DNA of 64,000 nt from Halapricum desulfuricans (GTDB lineage Archaea > Halobacteriota > Halobacteria > Halobacteriales > Haloarculaceae). Below the pieces are notes generated by a model that made no database searches, was not told the origin of the DNA, and saw nothing but the letters and a program-made list of their open reading frames with translations. The translations under genes were made by a program, and so were the position numbers. Location: assembly GCF_017094465.1 (NCBI RefSeq), contig NZ_CP064791.1:434001-498000 (forward strand), in the 5' to 3' direction. This document shows positions 34,366 through 43,684 of this stretch, one piece after another (the stretch's first letter is position 1; every line of letters starts with the position of its first letter).

Positions 34366-34554
34366 ATGGAGCGTGTGACACTACGGATTCCGAAACAGCA
34401 GATCGAGGAAGTCGAGCGAATGGTCGAGACGGGGGAGTACCCCAACCGGAGCGAGGCGATCCGGTCGGCCGTTCGTGAGATGATCAACGAAGAGGGCACC
34501 GAGCAGGAGCGCCCCTCTGAAAAACGTAAGCGCCGGACCTGGGCCAAGGTGTAG
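34366..34554 (+). CDS. cdrS: CdrS, short ribbon-helix-helix cell-division regulator
   Basis: 62 residues, almost entirely one RHH domain: the DNA-contacting strand [12 protein letters not shown], then [20 protein letters not shown] and VREMINEE, with a basic tail [10 protein letters not shown]. It stands three bases before ftsZ2, matching the cdrS-ftsZ2 operon known to control division in Halobacterium. The leader of about 125 bases between the promoter palindrome and the ATG is long for this group and contains an extra half-site. Confidence 0.9.
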   Translation: MERVTLRIPKQQIEEVERMVETGEYPNRSEAIRSAVREMINEEGTEQERPSEKRKRRTWAKV

Positions 34555-34557
34555 ACC

Positions 34558-35748
34558 ATGCAGGACATAGTCAACGACGCCCTCAAGAACGCGGAGGCGG
34601 AGCAGCGATCGATGGACGACGCGGACGGTGGCGAGTTTGGGGATCCCCGGATCGTCATCGTCGGCTGTGGCGGCGCCGGCAACAACACGGTCAACCGTCT
34701 GTACAACATCGGCGTCGACGGTGCCGACACCATCGCGCTGAACACCGACAAACAGCACCTGCAGATGATCGAGGCCGACACGAAGATCCTGGTCGGCAAG
34801 TCCTTGACTAACGGGCTCGGCGCCGGTGGCGACCCCGGGATGGGCGAGCGTGCCACCGAGATGGCTCAGGGCACGATCAAGGAGATCCTCGGCGACGCGG
34901 ATCTCGTGTTCGTGACCGCCGGGATGGGCGGCGGCACGGGGACCGGCGCGGCGCCGGTCGTCTCCAAGATTGCCAAAGAGCAGGGCGCGATCGTCGTCGG
35001 CATGGTGTCGACGCCGTTCAACGTCGAGCGTGCCCGCACGGTCAAAGCCGAGGAGGGCCTGGAGAACCTCCGCAACGAGGCAGACTCGATCATCGTCCTC
35101 GACAATAATCGACTGCTGGACTACGTCCCGAACCTCCCCATCGGGAAGGCGTTCTCGGTGATGGACCAGATCATCGCCGAGACGGTCAAGGGGATCTCCG
35201 AGACCATCACCCAGCCGTCGCTGATCAACCTGGACTACGCGGACATGACAGCGATTATGAACCAGGGCGGCGTCGCTGTGATGCTCGTCGGCGAGACCCA
35301 GGACAAGAACAAGACCGACGAGGTCGTCAAAGACGCGATGAACCACCCGCTGCTGGACGTCGACTACCGCGGCGCCAGCGGCGGCCTGGTCCACATCACC
35401 GGTGGCCCCGACCTCACACTCAAAGAGGCCGAGGGCATCGCCGAGAAGATCACCGATCGTCTCGAAGCGAGCGCCAACGTCATCTGGGGCGCCCGGATCC
35501 AGGAAGAGTACAAGGGCAAGGTGCGGGTCATGGCGATCATGACCGGCGTCCAGAGCGCCCAGGTACTCGGTCCGACGACCCAGAAGCAGGCCGACAAGTC
35601 ACGGCAGGCCATCAGTGACCCCGACGAGGTCGACTTCGACGCGAGTCAGAACGTCGAGAGCAGCTCGGCCGGATTCGGCGAGACCGACGGTGGCCGCAGC
35701 GACCTCGAACGGAACAACGGCCTGGACGTCATCCGAACCAACGATTAA
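34558..35748 (+). CDS. ftsZ2: Cell division GTPase FtsZ2
   Basis: 396 residues. The tubulin GTP-binding signature [12 protein letters not shown] is near residue 122, the nucleotide loop [14 protein letters not shown] near 37, and the synergy loop near [15 protein letters not shown]. The N-terminal extension [16 protein letters not shown] and the C-terminal acidic tail resemble haloarchaeal FtsZ2, the constriction paralogue, more than FtsZ1; its place after cdrS agrees. It polymerises at mid-cell. A strong hairpin follows the stop. Confidence 0.93.
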   Translation: MQDIVNDALKNAEAEQRSMDDADGGEFGDPRIVIVGCGGAGNNTVNRLYNIGVDGADTIALNTDKQHLQMIEADTKILVGKSLTNGLGAGGDPGMGERATEMAQGTIKEILGDADLVFVTAGMGGGTGTGAAPVVSKIAKEQGAIVVGMVSTPFNVERARTVKAEEGLENLRNEADSIIVLDNNRLLDYVPNLPIGKAFSVMDQIIAETVKGISETITQPSLINLDYADMTAIMNQGGVAVMLVGETQDKNKTDEVVKDAMNHPLLDVDYRGASGGLVHITGGPDLTLKEAEGIAEKITDRLEASANVIWGARIQEEYKGKVRVMAIMTGVQSAQVLGPTTQKQADKSRQAISDPDEVDFDASQNVESSSAGFGETDGGRSDLERNNGLDVIRTND

Positions 35749-35759
35749 TACGATTTCGC

Positions 35760-35784
35760 CCCGACCGCGACGCGTGCGGTCGGG
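35760..35784 (+). terminator. 9-bp hairpin after ftsZ2
   Basis: CCCGACCGC (35760-35768) pairs perfectly with GCGGTCGGG (35776-35784) around GACGCGT, 12 bases after the ftsZ2 stop and between convergent genes. No T run follows, so it may stabilise the 3' end rather than terminate by itself. Confidence 0.45.
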
Positions 35785-35893
35785 ACGGAATCGATAGACG
35801 ACACCCACGTCGGCACGTGCACACGCCGTCCATCGAGGGGTGGTACGGCGTGCCGGTTCCACTCTTTCGAACGACCGTGTTCAGTTCCACCGA

Positions 35894-36859
35894 CTACACC
35901 GGTTCTTCCAGCGCCTCGACCAGCGCGCACTTCCGACAGATGTCACGAGCAGTCGGCGCACCACAGCGCTCACATTCGCCGTACTCCTGGCGCTCTGCAC
36001 CGTATGCGTCCGCGGCCAGCGCGGCGAGTTCCTCGTAGCCGGCCATGATCGAGTGGCGCGTCCCGGGATGGTTCTCTTCGAGGTCGAGCATCAGTCGCTG
36101 AATTTCGCCGCGGAAGGCCTCCTCTGCGTGGGGGCATTCGGTGATGTGTGCCGGCAGGTCTTCGAGTTGCGCGTACAGCGCGACTTCCTTCTCGGGAACG
36201 TCCCGAAGCGGTTTCGCGCGCGGGACGTGATGCTCCTGTTCGGTCCGTTCCTCAAGCGGGCCGAGGCTGGCGTCGAAGTGCTTCGCGATCTGCTCGATGT
36301 CGCCTTCGAGGACGTTCATCAGCGCGGTCTCGGCCTCGTCGTCGAGGTTGTGGCCGGTCAGCATGAGATCGGCGTCCAGTGCCTCGGCATACCGCGAGAG
36401 GAGGTCTCGACGGAACACGCCACAGTACGCACAGGGTGCCATGTTCTCCGGGTCATCCTCGACGACGTCGTCCATGCGAACGCCGAACTCCTCGGCGTAG
36501 CTGACGGTTTCGTGTCGGATATCCAGTGCGTCGGTCAACTCCTCGCAGGCCGCCAGGCTCTTGTCGCGATATCCCTCGATCCCCTCGTGAATGGAGAGCG
36601 CGACCAGCTCGATCCGCGGGTCCTTCGCGAAGGTGTCGTGCAGGATCTCCGTGAGGACGACACTGTCTTTCCCGCCGGAGAGACCGATCACCCAGGTCGA
36701 CGGGTCCGCGGGCGTGGCCTCCTCGGGGACGAGTCCGTCCTCGCGGATCCGTCGGCGGACCCGCTTTTCGACGCTCCGGGTGAAATGTGTCCGACAGAGA
36801 TGGAGCCCGGAGTAGGCGGCGTGCATGACCGCCTCGGCGTCGCATTTGTCACACTTCAT
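35894..36859 (-). CDS. ncsA: tRNA 2-thiolation protein NcsA/Ncs6
   Basis: 321 residues, a TIGR00269-type tRNA thiolase. Two zinc knuckles frame it: MKCDKCDAEAV at the N-terminus with LCRTH, and GECERCGAPTARDICRKC at the C-terminus. The PP-loop is IGLSGGKDSVV (about residue 60), and the conserved CAYCGVFRR (about 145) gives cysteines for an FeS cluster or catalysis. It adenylates and thiolates the wobble uridine of tRNAs, receiving sulfur from a SAMP-type carrier. It is convergent with ftsZ2, a placement I recall from other haloarchaea. Confidence 0.88.
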   Translation of the reverse strand: MKCDKCDAEAVMHAAYSGLHLCRTHFTRSVEKRVRRRIREDGLVPEEATPADPSTWVIGLSGGKDSVVLTEILHDTFAKDPRIELVALSIHEGIEGYRDKSLAACEELTDALDIRHETVSYAEEFGVRMDDVVEDDPENMAPCAYCGVFRRDLLSRYAEALDADLMLTGHNLDDEAETALMNVLEGDIEQIAKHFDASLGPLEERTEQEHHVPRAKPLRDVPEKEVALYAQLEDLPAHITECPHAEEAFRGEIQRLMLDLEENHPGTRHSIMAGYEELAALAADAYGAERQEYGECERCGAPTARDICRKCALVEALEEPV

Positions 36860-36930
36860 CTGGCCGTCTTTACCGATACGGTCGTATCACGGTTTCGGCT
36901 TCGGAACTCGGCGGTCGTCGAGAGGCGCCC

Positions 36931-38079
36931 TCACCTGAAGGTCAGCTCGTCGCGGACGGCCCGCGTGGCGTCCAGTAGCTCGCTCGGGTCGTCGTCGATC
37001 CCGCCGGTCTGGGTGAGATGGCCCATCTTCCGGAGTTCGTACACTTCGTCTTTGCCGTAGTAATGGAGGTGACAGCCGTCGGCCTCCAGCGCGCGGTCGA
37101 CGTTCGACAGCGTCGCCCGGCGTCGGTCAACGTCACCCAGAATGTTCGCTGTCACCGTCGGACACCGTCGTTCGGTCGAGCCCAGCGGCCAGCCCAGCAC
37201 GGCCCGGACGTGCTGTTCGAACTGGGAGGTCACACAGCCTTCGATCGTCCAGTGACCGGAGTTGTGCGGCCGCGGTGCGATCTCGTTGAGCAGGATCTCG
37301 CCGTCGGTCGTCTCGAACAGTTCGATCCCGTAGACGCCCCGTCCCGACATCTCCCCGAGTACGTCCCGGGCGACCGCTTCGGCGCGCTCGATGGTCTCCT
37401 CGTCGGTCCGGGCGGGCGTGACCGTCTCCCGGAGAATCTCCTCGCGGTGGATCGTTTCAGTGACGGGAAACGTGTCGATCTCGCCGTCGCCTTTGACGCC
37501 CATGATCGCCAGCTCGCGCTCGTAGTCGACGAAGCCCTCGACCATCGCGGGGCCGCCGATCCGCTCCAGGGCCGGTTCGACGTCGCTTTCGCCCTCGATG
37601 GCGACGTTGCCGCGGCCGTCGTATCCGCCCATGCGGGCCTTGAGCATGAGCGGATAGCCCAACTGTTCGGCCGCATCGTGGACATCGGCTGCGTCTTCGA
37701 CTTCACGAAACGGCGCAACGGCGATCCCAGCCGATTCCATCCGTCGCTTCTGGATCAGTTTGTCCTCGATCAACGACAGCGTGTCCGGATGGGGGTGGAC
37801 CGGCGTGTCCGTCTCCTCGCTGACGGTTCGCAGCGTCTCGGGGTCGACGAGCTCGATCTCGAAGGTCAGTACGTCGACTCGTTCGGCGAGTCGGCGGACG
37901 GTATCCGGATCCCCGAACCCCCCGGGGAGCTGCTCGCGGGCGACCGGCGCGGCCGGCGCGTTTTCGGTCGGGTCCGAGACGATCACGTCGACGCCGAGCG
38001 GCGCGGCGGCCTCGGCGAGCATCCGTCCGAGCTGGCCGGCACCGACGATCCCCAGCGTCGGGCCTGGAAGCGTCGTCAT
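36931..38079 (-). CDS. purK: 5-(carboxyamino)imidazole ribonucleotide synthase
   Basis: 382 residues, standard for PurK. N-terminal Rossmann motif IVGAGQLGRML, ATP-grasp core with LIEDKLIQKRRMESAGI, LMLKARMGGYDGRGN and ending in LLNEIAPRPHNSGHWT, which holds the metal-binding glutamate and asparagine. It carboxylates AIR with ATP and bicarbonate in purine synthesis. The partner purE is not adjacent. The bicarbonate requirement is a possible, unproven link to the DAB carbon pump at 17-21 kb. Confidence 0.92.
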   Translation of the reverse strand: MTTLPGPTLGIVGAGQLGRMLAEAAAPLGVDVIVSDPTENAPAAPVAREQLPGGFGDPDTVRRLAERVDVLTFEIELVDPETLRTVSEETDTPVHPHPDTLSLIEDKLIQKRRMESAGIAVAPFREVEDAADVHDAAEQLGYPLMLKARMGGYDGRGNVAIEGESDVEPALERIGGPAMVEGFVDYERELAIMGVKGDGEIDTFPVTETIHREEILRETVTPARTDEETIERAEAVARDVLGEMSGRGVYGIELFETTDGEILLNEIAPRPHNSGHWTIEGCVTSQFEQHVRAVLGWPLGSTERRCPTVTANILGDVDRRRATLSNVDRALEADGCHLHYYGKDEVYELRKMGHLTQTGGIDDDPSELLDATRAVRDELTFR

Positions 38080-38124
38080 ATACCTGCGGGTATCCTGCCG
38101 GCGGCGAAAAGCGTTGTTATGTCG

Positions 38125-39957
38125 TCACTCCTCAAGTGCGGCCGGGTCGAACAGGATCACGGTCTCGGTGCCGCTGGTCCGAAGCTCGTAGACCGAGTAC
38201 TCGTAGCCGCCGATCCCTTCGAGTTGCTGTGAGAGGATCGGGACCGACCGCTCGCGGGTGACGATGATCGGTGGGGGATCGCCGCTGACTCGATCGAGGT
38301 CCAGGGAGTTTTGAATGCACGTGACGTTCGCGTCGGCGGCGTAGAGATACCACGACAGCGGCAGTCCGTTGAACCACTCCGATGTGCCCATGCACGCCGG
38401 ATAGAAGTGCTCGCTTTCGTCGTTGCCGACGAAGTAATTCTCGTAGAGAAGAACGTCAGTCCCGTCGTTTTCGGCGGCGATCCGGTCGAGTTGCTGGAGG
38501 TCGTACCGCATGTCGTCGGCTGGCTGTGCGTACTGAATCAGTTTGTTCTTCTCGGCGTCCGTGTCGTTGACGTACGCCGCGCCGGCCGCCGTCGCGACCA
38601 CCTGACCGAGGACGATCACGAGCAGCAGTGCCGCGACGAGCGAGGTGATGGAAACGTCGTCAGCTAGTGCCGTTTTTGCTTGGCGATAGACCGCGCCAAG
38701 TCCGACTGCCGCCGGAAGCGCCAGCATGACGATCGGATGAGTGGCGTTCCACGCCCCGAAGATGTCGAGTCCGAGCGGGTAGCCGATCACCGAGGCGACC
38801 CCGCCGTAGGTGAAAAACAGCACCAGGTTCCGCGAGCGCTCGCGACCGTAGCGCTCGCTGAGGAAGCCGATCCCCGCGAACAGCAGCGTGGTGAGGGCGT
38901 ACTCCCGGAGCACCGTGAGGTACTGGGGGGCGAACTCCAGATACCGCTCCGAGAGCGATGAGTCCTCGCCGCTGGAGAGGGCTTTGTCTGACCACATCGG
39001 GTAGTTGCTGTACCAGTAGTCCCAGGTATTTTCGACCAGTGCCGGCAGTTGCAGCGGATTGGCGAGCGCGTCCCCGAATCTGACGGTCCCGATTGCCGCC
39101 TCGCTCACGGGGTAGTGCTCGGTGACCGCTCCCCGGGGCGCGAACGTGTACAGCCAGACGAACCCGAGGACTGCGAGCGCCCCGACGAGGTGTAACGCGG
39201 GCACGCCCACGCGCCGTCGTGTCTCCGGGTCGGTTTTCAGCCGCCCGGCGTATCGACGTGCCGTCCCTGCGTGCGACCGAAGCAGATCGAGTCCGGACGG
39301 GGCCGTCCGCGGGCGAAACAGGGCCGTGTCGACCAACAGTGCCGCCCCGCCGATCCAGACGAGGACGTAGATCAGCGCGTTCTCCTTGGAGGCGATCCCG
39401 AACCCGAGAAACAGCGCTACGGGGTAGAGATACCGGGGCTTGCGCGTATCGTAGACCCGAACCAGAAAGCCCAGCGCGGTGAGCATGAACGCCGCGACGA
39501 GCACGTCACTGCGAAGAAACCGCGAGTAGTACAACAGGACGGGATTGGCCGCAAACAGGACGGCGAGCAACACCGTTTCGTGATCCCGCAGGTGCTCGCG
39601 AAACAACAGCGCCGACAGGGGGAACAGACCGCCGACGACCGCGACCGGGAGTCGGCCGAGCAGGTCGCTCGGCCCGAACAGCGCGAACAGCGGTTCGGCG
39701 ACGTGATGGATGAACGGCCCGTGGATGATGGGGCGGTAGACGAACGCCCCGGTCTCCTCGTAGCGGAGGATCCAGTAGGCGACCCGAGCCTCGTCCCAGT
39801 GGGCCGTCCGGTAGCCGAGCCAGAACAGCCGGGCCGCGAGCGCGCCGAGCGCGATCGCGACCACGGCGAGGACGACCGTGTTGCGACTCCGGAGGGTATC
39901 GACCACCTGCGCCGAGCGCTGTCGACCACGAGGCTCCGGCGCGCTACCCGCGTCCAT
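38125..39957 (-). CDS. Agl23-like multi-pass membrane protein (TIGR03663), copy 1
   Basis: 610 residues with about 12 helices and a C-terminal extracytoplasmic domain. The motif GYRTAHWDEARVAYWILR after the first helix resembles the acidic motif of GT-C/PMT glycosyltransferases, and IASKENALIYVLVW is shared with its neighbour. The family is called flippase-activity-associated Agl23 in haloarchaea and is implicated in protein glycosylation. The ATG at 39957 is used; the longer frame to 40134 adds non-protein-like residues. It is a tandem paralogue of the gene at 40041. Confidence 0.78.
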   Translation of the reverse strand: MDAGSAPEPRGRQRSAQVVDTLRSRNTVVLAVVAIALGALAARLFWLGYRTAHWDEARVAYWILRYEETGAFVYRPIIHGPFIHHVAEPLFALFGPSDLLGRLPVAVVGGLFPLSALLFREHLRDHETVLLAVLFAANPVLLYYSRFLRSDVLVAAFMLTALGFLVRVYDTRKPRYLYPVALFLGFGIASKENALIYVLVWIGGAALLVDTALFRPRTAPSGLDLLRSHAGTARRYAGRLKTDPETRRRVGVPALHLVGALAVLGFVWLYTFAPRGAVTEHYPVSEAAIGTVRFGDALANPLQLPALVENTWDYWYSNYPMWSDKALSSGEDSSLSERYLEFAPQYLTVLREYALTTLLFAGIGFLSERYGRERSRNLVLFFTYGGVASVIGYPLGLDIFGAWNATHPIVMLALPAAVGLGAVYRQAKTALADDVSITSLVAALLLVIVLGQVVATAAGAAYVNDTDAEKNKLIQYAQPADDMRYDLQQLDRIAAENDGTDVLLYENYFVGNDESEHFYPACMGTSEWFNGLPLSWYLYAADANVTCIQNSLDLDRVSGDPPPIIVTRERSVPILSQQLEGIGGYEYSVYELRTSGTETVILFDPAALEE

Positions 39958-40040
39958 ATCGGCACCTGTTCGGCCGGGGATATATGGGTTGTCGTCGCCG
40001 GTCGACCCCGGGACGGGTGACCTGTTCGCGTACGAGCACG

Positions 40041-41870
40041 TCACCGCCGGACGTACAGGCGGATCGTCGGCACTGCCTGCTCGTAGTATCGCAGACTGTA
40101 GGCTCCGCGGTCCTCGTAGCGGTCTTCGAGCCACTCGGTCGGAACGCTGTCGTCCCCCAGCCGGGTGATCACGACGTCTGGCTCGTGGCGCTCGACCCGG
40201 TCACGCAACTGGAATTCCCTGGCACAGGTCGCGTTCGCGTCCGCGGCCGCCAGGTACCACTGCATCGGCAGGAAGTTCCCGAAGTCGGCACAGACTGGTC
40301 GAACGTCTTTCGTCGAGCCGACGTACACCGGCCCGACGATCGATCCGTCCGCGCTGGCGTTGTCATAGACCAGTACGTCGGGGTTCTCGCCCGGCGCGGC
40401 CGCCTGTAGTTCCTCGATCACGGGGTCGAGGTCGTCGTGTGGCTGGCCGAACTGGACGAGTTCGTTGCTCTCGTGGGTCGGGTTGAGATAGACGTGGCTC
40501 AGCCCGGACCAGGCGACCGTCGAGGCGACCAACACGAGGATCAGTGCCGTCAGGCCGACATCGATCGAGTCGTTCTCGCGATAGGCGTCGCTGCCCCATC
40601 GATAGACCGTCGCCATCCCGACGGCGGCCGGGACCGACAGCGGCAGCAAGATATGGACGTTGTTCCACTTCCAGCCGGCGCCGATCGAGAGTCCGAGCGG
40701 GTAGCCGACGATCGACGCCACACCGGCATAAAACAGGAAAAAGACCAGCACGCGCCCCTCGGAGACGGCGTATCGCTCGCGGACGAACCCCGCGATCGCG
40801 AAGAAAACCAGCGGGGCCGACGTGTAGAACAGCCCGTCTCTGACCGCGGCGCCGAGTCGACCCTGATAGGTTTCGAATGTCAGATCGCCCGACTTGCCGC
40901 CCCAGGCGAGGTACTCGCCGCGGAACTGCTCGACGGTCGCATCGATCAACGGCCCCCATTTCGCCGGATCGCTCACGGCGTCCCCCAGGCCGACGGTCTC
41001 GGCTTCGACGGCCCCGGTGTACAGCCCTTCCAGCCCGTCGCCTCGTGGCGCGAACATGAACAGCCAGACCAGTGCGAACACTGCAACTGCGCCGATACCG
41101 TGCAGCGCGTACACGCCGATGCGTCGTCGCTCGCCTGGCTGGGTCTTCGCTCGTCGTACGACCAGTCGGCCCGCCGCAGCCAGCACGCGGAGTCGGTCGA
41201 GGCCGGTCCGGTCCGACCCTGGACGGTCGAGCGCGCGGTCGGCCACGAGCACGCCCGCGCCGAGCCAGGTGAGGACGTACAGCAGCGAGTTCTCCTTGGA
41301 TGCGACCGCGAGCGCGAGGAACAACGTGCCGCCGTAGAGATACCGAACCCGCCGACGGTCGAACAACCGGACGAGCATGCCGAGCGCGACGAATGCGAAG
41401 GTCCCGACCAGAACGTCGCTGCGCATGAACCGCGAGTAGTACAGCAGCACGGGATTGAACGCCAGAAACAGCGAGAGCGCGATAGTCTCTGATCGCCGGA
41501 GGTGATCACGAAATAGCAGCGCGGAAAGCGGGAGCAGGCCCCCGATCACCGCCACCGGCAGCCGCATCACGAAGTCGCTCGGTCCGACCAGTCCGAACAG
41601 CCAGCGATCGACGTGCTGGATAAACGGGCCGTGGACGATCGACCGGTACGCGAAGTGCCCCTCTTCCTGGGCGTACAGCGTCCAGTAGGCGACGCGGGCC
41701 TCGTCCCAGTGGGCCGGCCGCGCACCGAGCGCGACCAGTCGGGCGACAAGCGCAAGGACGGTGACGACTGCGACGCCGAGGAGGACGGCGTCGTACTCGC
41801 GAACACGGGAGACGAGCGGATGCGGGCTCGGCGACGGGGAGGTCCGTGCGTCCGGCTGGGCGTCGGACAT
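40041..41870 (-). CDS. Agl23-like multi-pass membrane protein (TIGR03663), copy 2
   Basis: 609 residues. Same plan as copy 1: HWDEARVAYWTLYAQEEGHF, HGPFIQHVDRWLFGLVGPSD, NPVLLYYSRFMRSDVLVG and VASKENSLLYVLTW. The second copy lies 83 bases upstream of the first on the same strand, so the pair arose by tandem duplication and has since diverged substantially. A GT-C-type glycosyltransferase or lipid-linked sugar transfer role is inferred from the acidic motif; no other glycosylation genes adjoin. Divergent from ribH across the large dyad at 41925-41983. Confidence 0.78.
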   Translation of the reverse strand: MSDAQPDARTSPSPSPHPLVSRVREYDAVLLGVAVVTVLALVARLVALGARPAHWDEARVAYWTLYAQEEGHFAYRSIVHGPFIQHVDRWLFGLVGPSDFVMRLPVAVIGGLLPLSALLFRDHLRRSETIALSLFLAFNPVLLYYSRFMRSDVLVGTFAFVALGMLVRLFDRRRVRYLYGGTLFLALAVASKENSLLYVLTWLGAGVLVADRALDRPGSDRTGLDRLRVLAAAGRLVVRRAKTQPGERRRIGVYALHGIGAVAVFALVWLFMFAPRGDGLEGLYTGAVEAETVGLGDAVSDPAKWGPLIDATVEQFRGEYLAWGGKSGDLTFETYQGRLGAAVRDGLFYTSAPLVFFAIAGFVRERYAVSEGRVLVFFLFYAGVASIVGYPLGLSIGAGWKWNNVHILLPLSVPAAVGMATVYRWGSDAYRENDSIDVGLTALILVLVASTVAWSGLSHVYLNPTHESNELVQFGQPHDDLDPVIEELQAAAPGENPDVLVYDNASADGSIVGPVYVGSTKDVRPVCADFGNFLPMQWYLAAADANATCAREFQLRDRVERHEPDVVITRLGDDSVPTEWLEDRYEDRGAYSLRYYEQAVPTIRLYVRR

Positions 41871-41924
41871 GCCCGGATGGGTGGTGCGAGCGGATAGAAA
41901 TCTTCCGGTCGATCATACTGCCGA

Positions 41925-41983
41925 CTGTAACTTCGTGAAAACATTCGCCACCCGGGGTGGCGAAATTCTTCACGTGATTACAG
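41925..41983. promoter_or_regulatory. 59-bp dyad upstream of ribH
   Basis: Arms 41925-41952 and 41956-41983 mirror each other at 22 of 28 positions around a three-base centre (41953-41955). Three blocks match exactly: CTGTAA with TTACAG, CGTGAA with TTCACG, and TTCGCCACC with GGTGGCGAA. It can also be read as two imperfect palindromes, CGTGAA-N4-TTCGCC and GGCGAA-N4-TTCACG. It lies 67 bases before the ribH ATG and 55 bases before the divergent gene. It is a strong candidate operator, plausibly for the archaeal riboflavin regulator RbkR. Confidence 0.7.
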
Positions 41984-42049
41984 ACGGTCGTATCACCGCC
42001 TCCGCGCGGGAACGGTACATCTTTCACCGACGGCGCCGACCCGCCAGAC

Positions 42050-42457
42050 ATGGTCAGGCTCGGGCTGGTGATCGGCCAGTACGACAAGCACGGAGCGGTC
42101 CTCTCGGAGATGGAGCAGTCGGCCCGCGAGGCCGCCGACGAGCGCGGCGCGGAGATCGTCGAGACCCTGGAAGTCCCGGGCGCGTACGATACGCCGCTGG
42201 CGGCAGACCGGCTCGCCCGTCGTGACGAGATCGACGCCGTGGTCACGCTCGGGGTCATCATCTCGGGAGACACCGACCACGATCAGGTGATCGGCCACGC
42301 CGCCGCACAGGGGCTCACCGACGTGAGTCTCGATCGGGACACACCCGTGACTCTGGGAGTCATCGGCCCGGGCATGAGCCAGGACGAAGCCGCGGCCCGC
42401 ACCCACAAAGGGCGCGAGGCCGTCGAGAGCGCCATCGACATCGTTTCCGAACTATGA
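42050..42457 (+). CDS. ribH: 6,7-dimethyl-8-ribityllumazine synthase
   Basis: 135 residues, the archaeal RibH length. Typical features are the first strand VRLGLVIGQYD, the substrate-binding VPGAYDTPLAA, and the loop GVIISGDTDHDQVIG with the catalytic histidine. It condenses the ribityl-uracil intermediate with 3,4-dihydroxy-2-butanone phosphate in riboflavin synthesis. The aminotransferase gene begins 16 bases after its stop. A 59-base dyad upstream suggests flavin-dependent control. Confidence 0.93.
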   Translation: MVRLGLVIGQYDKHGAVLSEMEQSAREAADERGAEIVETLEVPGAYDTPLAADRLARRDEIDAVVTLGVIISGDTDHDQVIGHAAAQGLTDVSLDRDTPVTLGVIGPGMSQDEAAARTHKGREAVESAIDIVSEL

Positions 42458-42473
42458 GTCAGGTACACCAACT

Positions 42474-43634
42474 ATGAGCTACGAACCAGATTTCGCCGAC
42501 CGCGTACAGCGCGTCGAACCGTCCGCGACGATCGCCATCTCGAACCTCGCCGCCGAGCTCGAAGCCGAGGGCAAGGACGTCGTCGACCTCTCGGTCGGCG
42601 AGCCCGATTTCGACACGCCCGAACCGATCAAAGGGGCCGCCAAGGACGCGATGGACGCCGGCCACGTCGGCTACACCTCCTCGAACGGCATCCCCGCACT
42701 GAAGGATGCGATCGTCGAGAAACTGCACGACGACGGCCTCTCCCAGTACGGCACTGAGAATATCATCGTCACGCCCGGCGGCAAGCAGGCCCTCTACGAG
42801 GTCTTTCAGACAGTGATCGACGACGGGGACGAAGTCGTCCTGTTGGATCCCGCTTGGGTCTCTTACGAGGCGATGGCCAAACTCGCCGGCGGGTCGCTGG
42901 CCCGCGTCGATACGTCCGCTCACGACTTCGACCTCGAACCCGCGCTGGACGATCTGGCCGAGACGGTCAGCGACGACACCGAACTGCTGGTGGTCAACTC
43001 CCCGGGTAACCCTCACGGGTCGGTCTACTCCCGGGAGGCACTGGAAGGCGTGCGCGACCTGGCCGTCGAGCACGACTTCGCCGTGATCTCCGACGAGATC
43101 TACAAGGAGATCACCTACGACGACGCCGAGCCGATCAGCCTCGGCACCCTGGACGGAATGGAGGATCGGACGATCACGCTCAACGGCTTCTCGAAGGCCT
43201 ACGCGATGACGGGCTGGCGGCTGGGCTATTTCGCCGCCCCCGAGTCGATCGTCGAACAGGCCGGGAAACTGCACAGCCACTCGGTGACGTGTGCGGTCAA
43301 CTTTGTCCAGCATGCCGGCGTCACGGCCCTCGAAGCGGTGGACGAAGAGATCGTCGAGATGCGCGACGCCTTCGAGGAACGGCGGGACATGCTCGTGGAT
43401 CTGTTCGCCGAGCACGGCAAGGACGTGCCCGTCCCCGAAGGTGCGTTCTACCTGATGCTACCCGTTCGTGAGGACGATCAAGCGTGGGCCGAGGAGGCCG
43501 TCGAGCAGGCCCAGGTCGCCACGGTTCCGGGCAGTCCCTTCGGCACGCCGGGATACGTCCGACTCTCGTATGCGGCGAGCAAGGAGCGACTCCGCGAGGG
43601 CGTCGAACGGCTGGCCGAGGCGGACCTGTTGTAG
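42474..43634 (+). CDS. Class I/II PLP-dependent aminotransferase (aspartate type)
   Basis: 386 residues. It carries the fold-type I landmarks: VDLSVGEPDFDTPEPI at the N-terminus, NSPGNPHGSVYS, VISDEIYKEITYD, and NGFSKAYAMTGWRLGYF with the PLP lysine at 241. Archaeal aspartate/alanine aminotransferases share this arrangement; the exact amino donor cannot be fixed. It follows ribH closely and may be co-transcribed, but a biochemical link to riboflavin is not evident. Confidence 0.88.
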   Translation: MSYEPDFADRVQRVEPSATIAISNLAAELEAEGKDVVDLSVGEPDFDTPEPIKGAAKDAMDAGHVGYTSSNGIPALKDAIVEKLHDDGLSQYGTENIIVTPGGKQALYEVFQTVIDDGDEVVLLDPAWVSYEAMAKLAGGSLARVDTSAHDFDLEPALDDLAETVSDDTELLVVNSPGNPHGSVYSREALEGVRDLAVEHDFAVISDEIYKEITYDDAEPISLGTLDGMEDRTITLNGFSKAYAMTGWRLGYFAAPESIVEQAGKLHSHSVTCAVNFVQHAGVTALEAVDEEIVEMRDAFEERRDMLVDLFAEHGKDVPVPEGAFYLMLPVREDDQAWAEEAVEQAQVATVPGSPFGTPGYVRLSYAASKERLREGVERLAEADLL

Positions 43635-43684
43635 GAGTTCGTGCCAGGGGTCCGTCTGAGCCGGATCTGCTACCCGGTGGCAAC

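Noticed and set aside
41925-41983. FMN (RFN) riboswitch upstream of ribH
   Set aside because: The conserved RFN core sequence is absent; the structure is a simple symmetrical dyad, better explained as a protein operator or hairpin.
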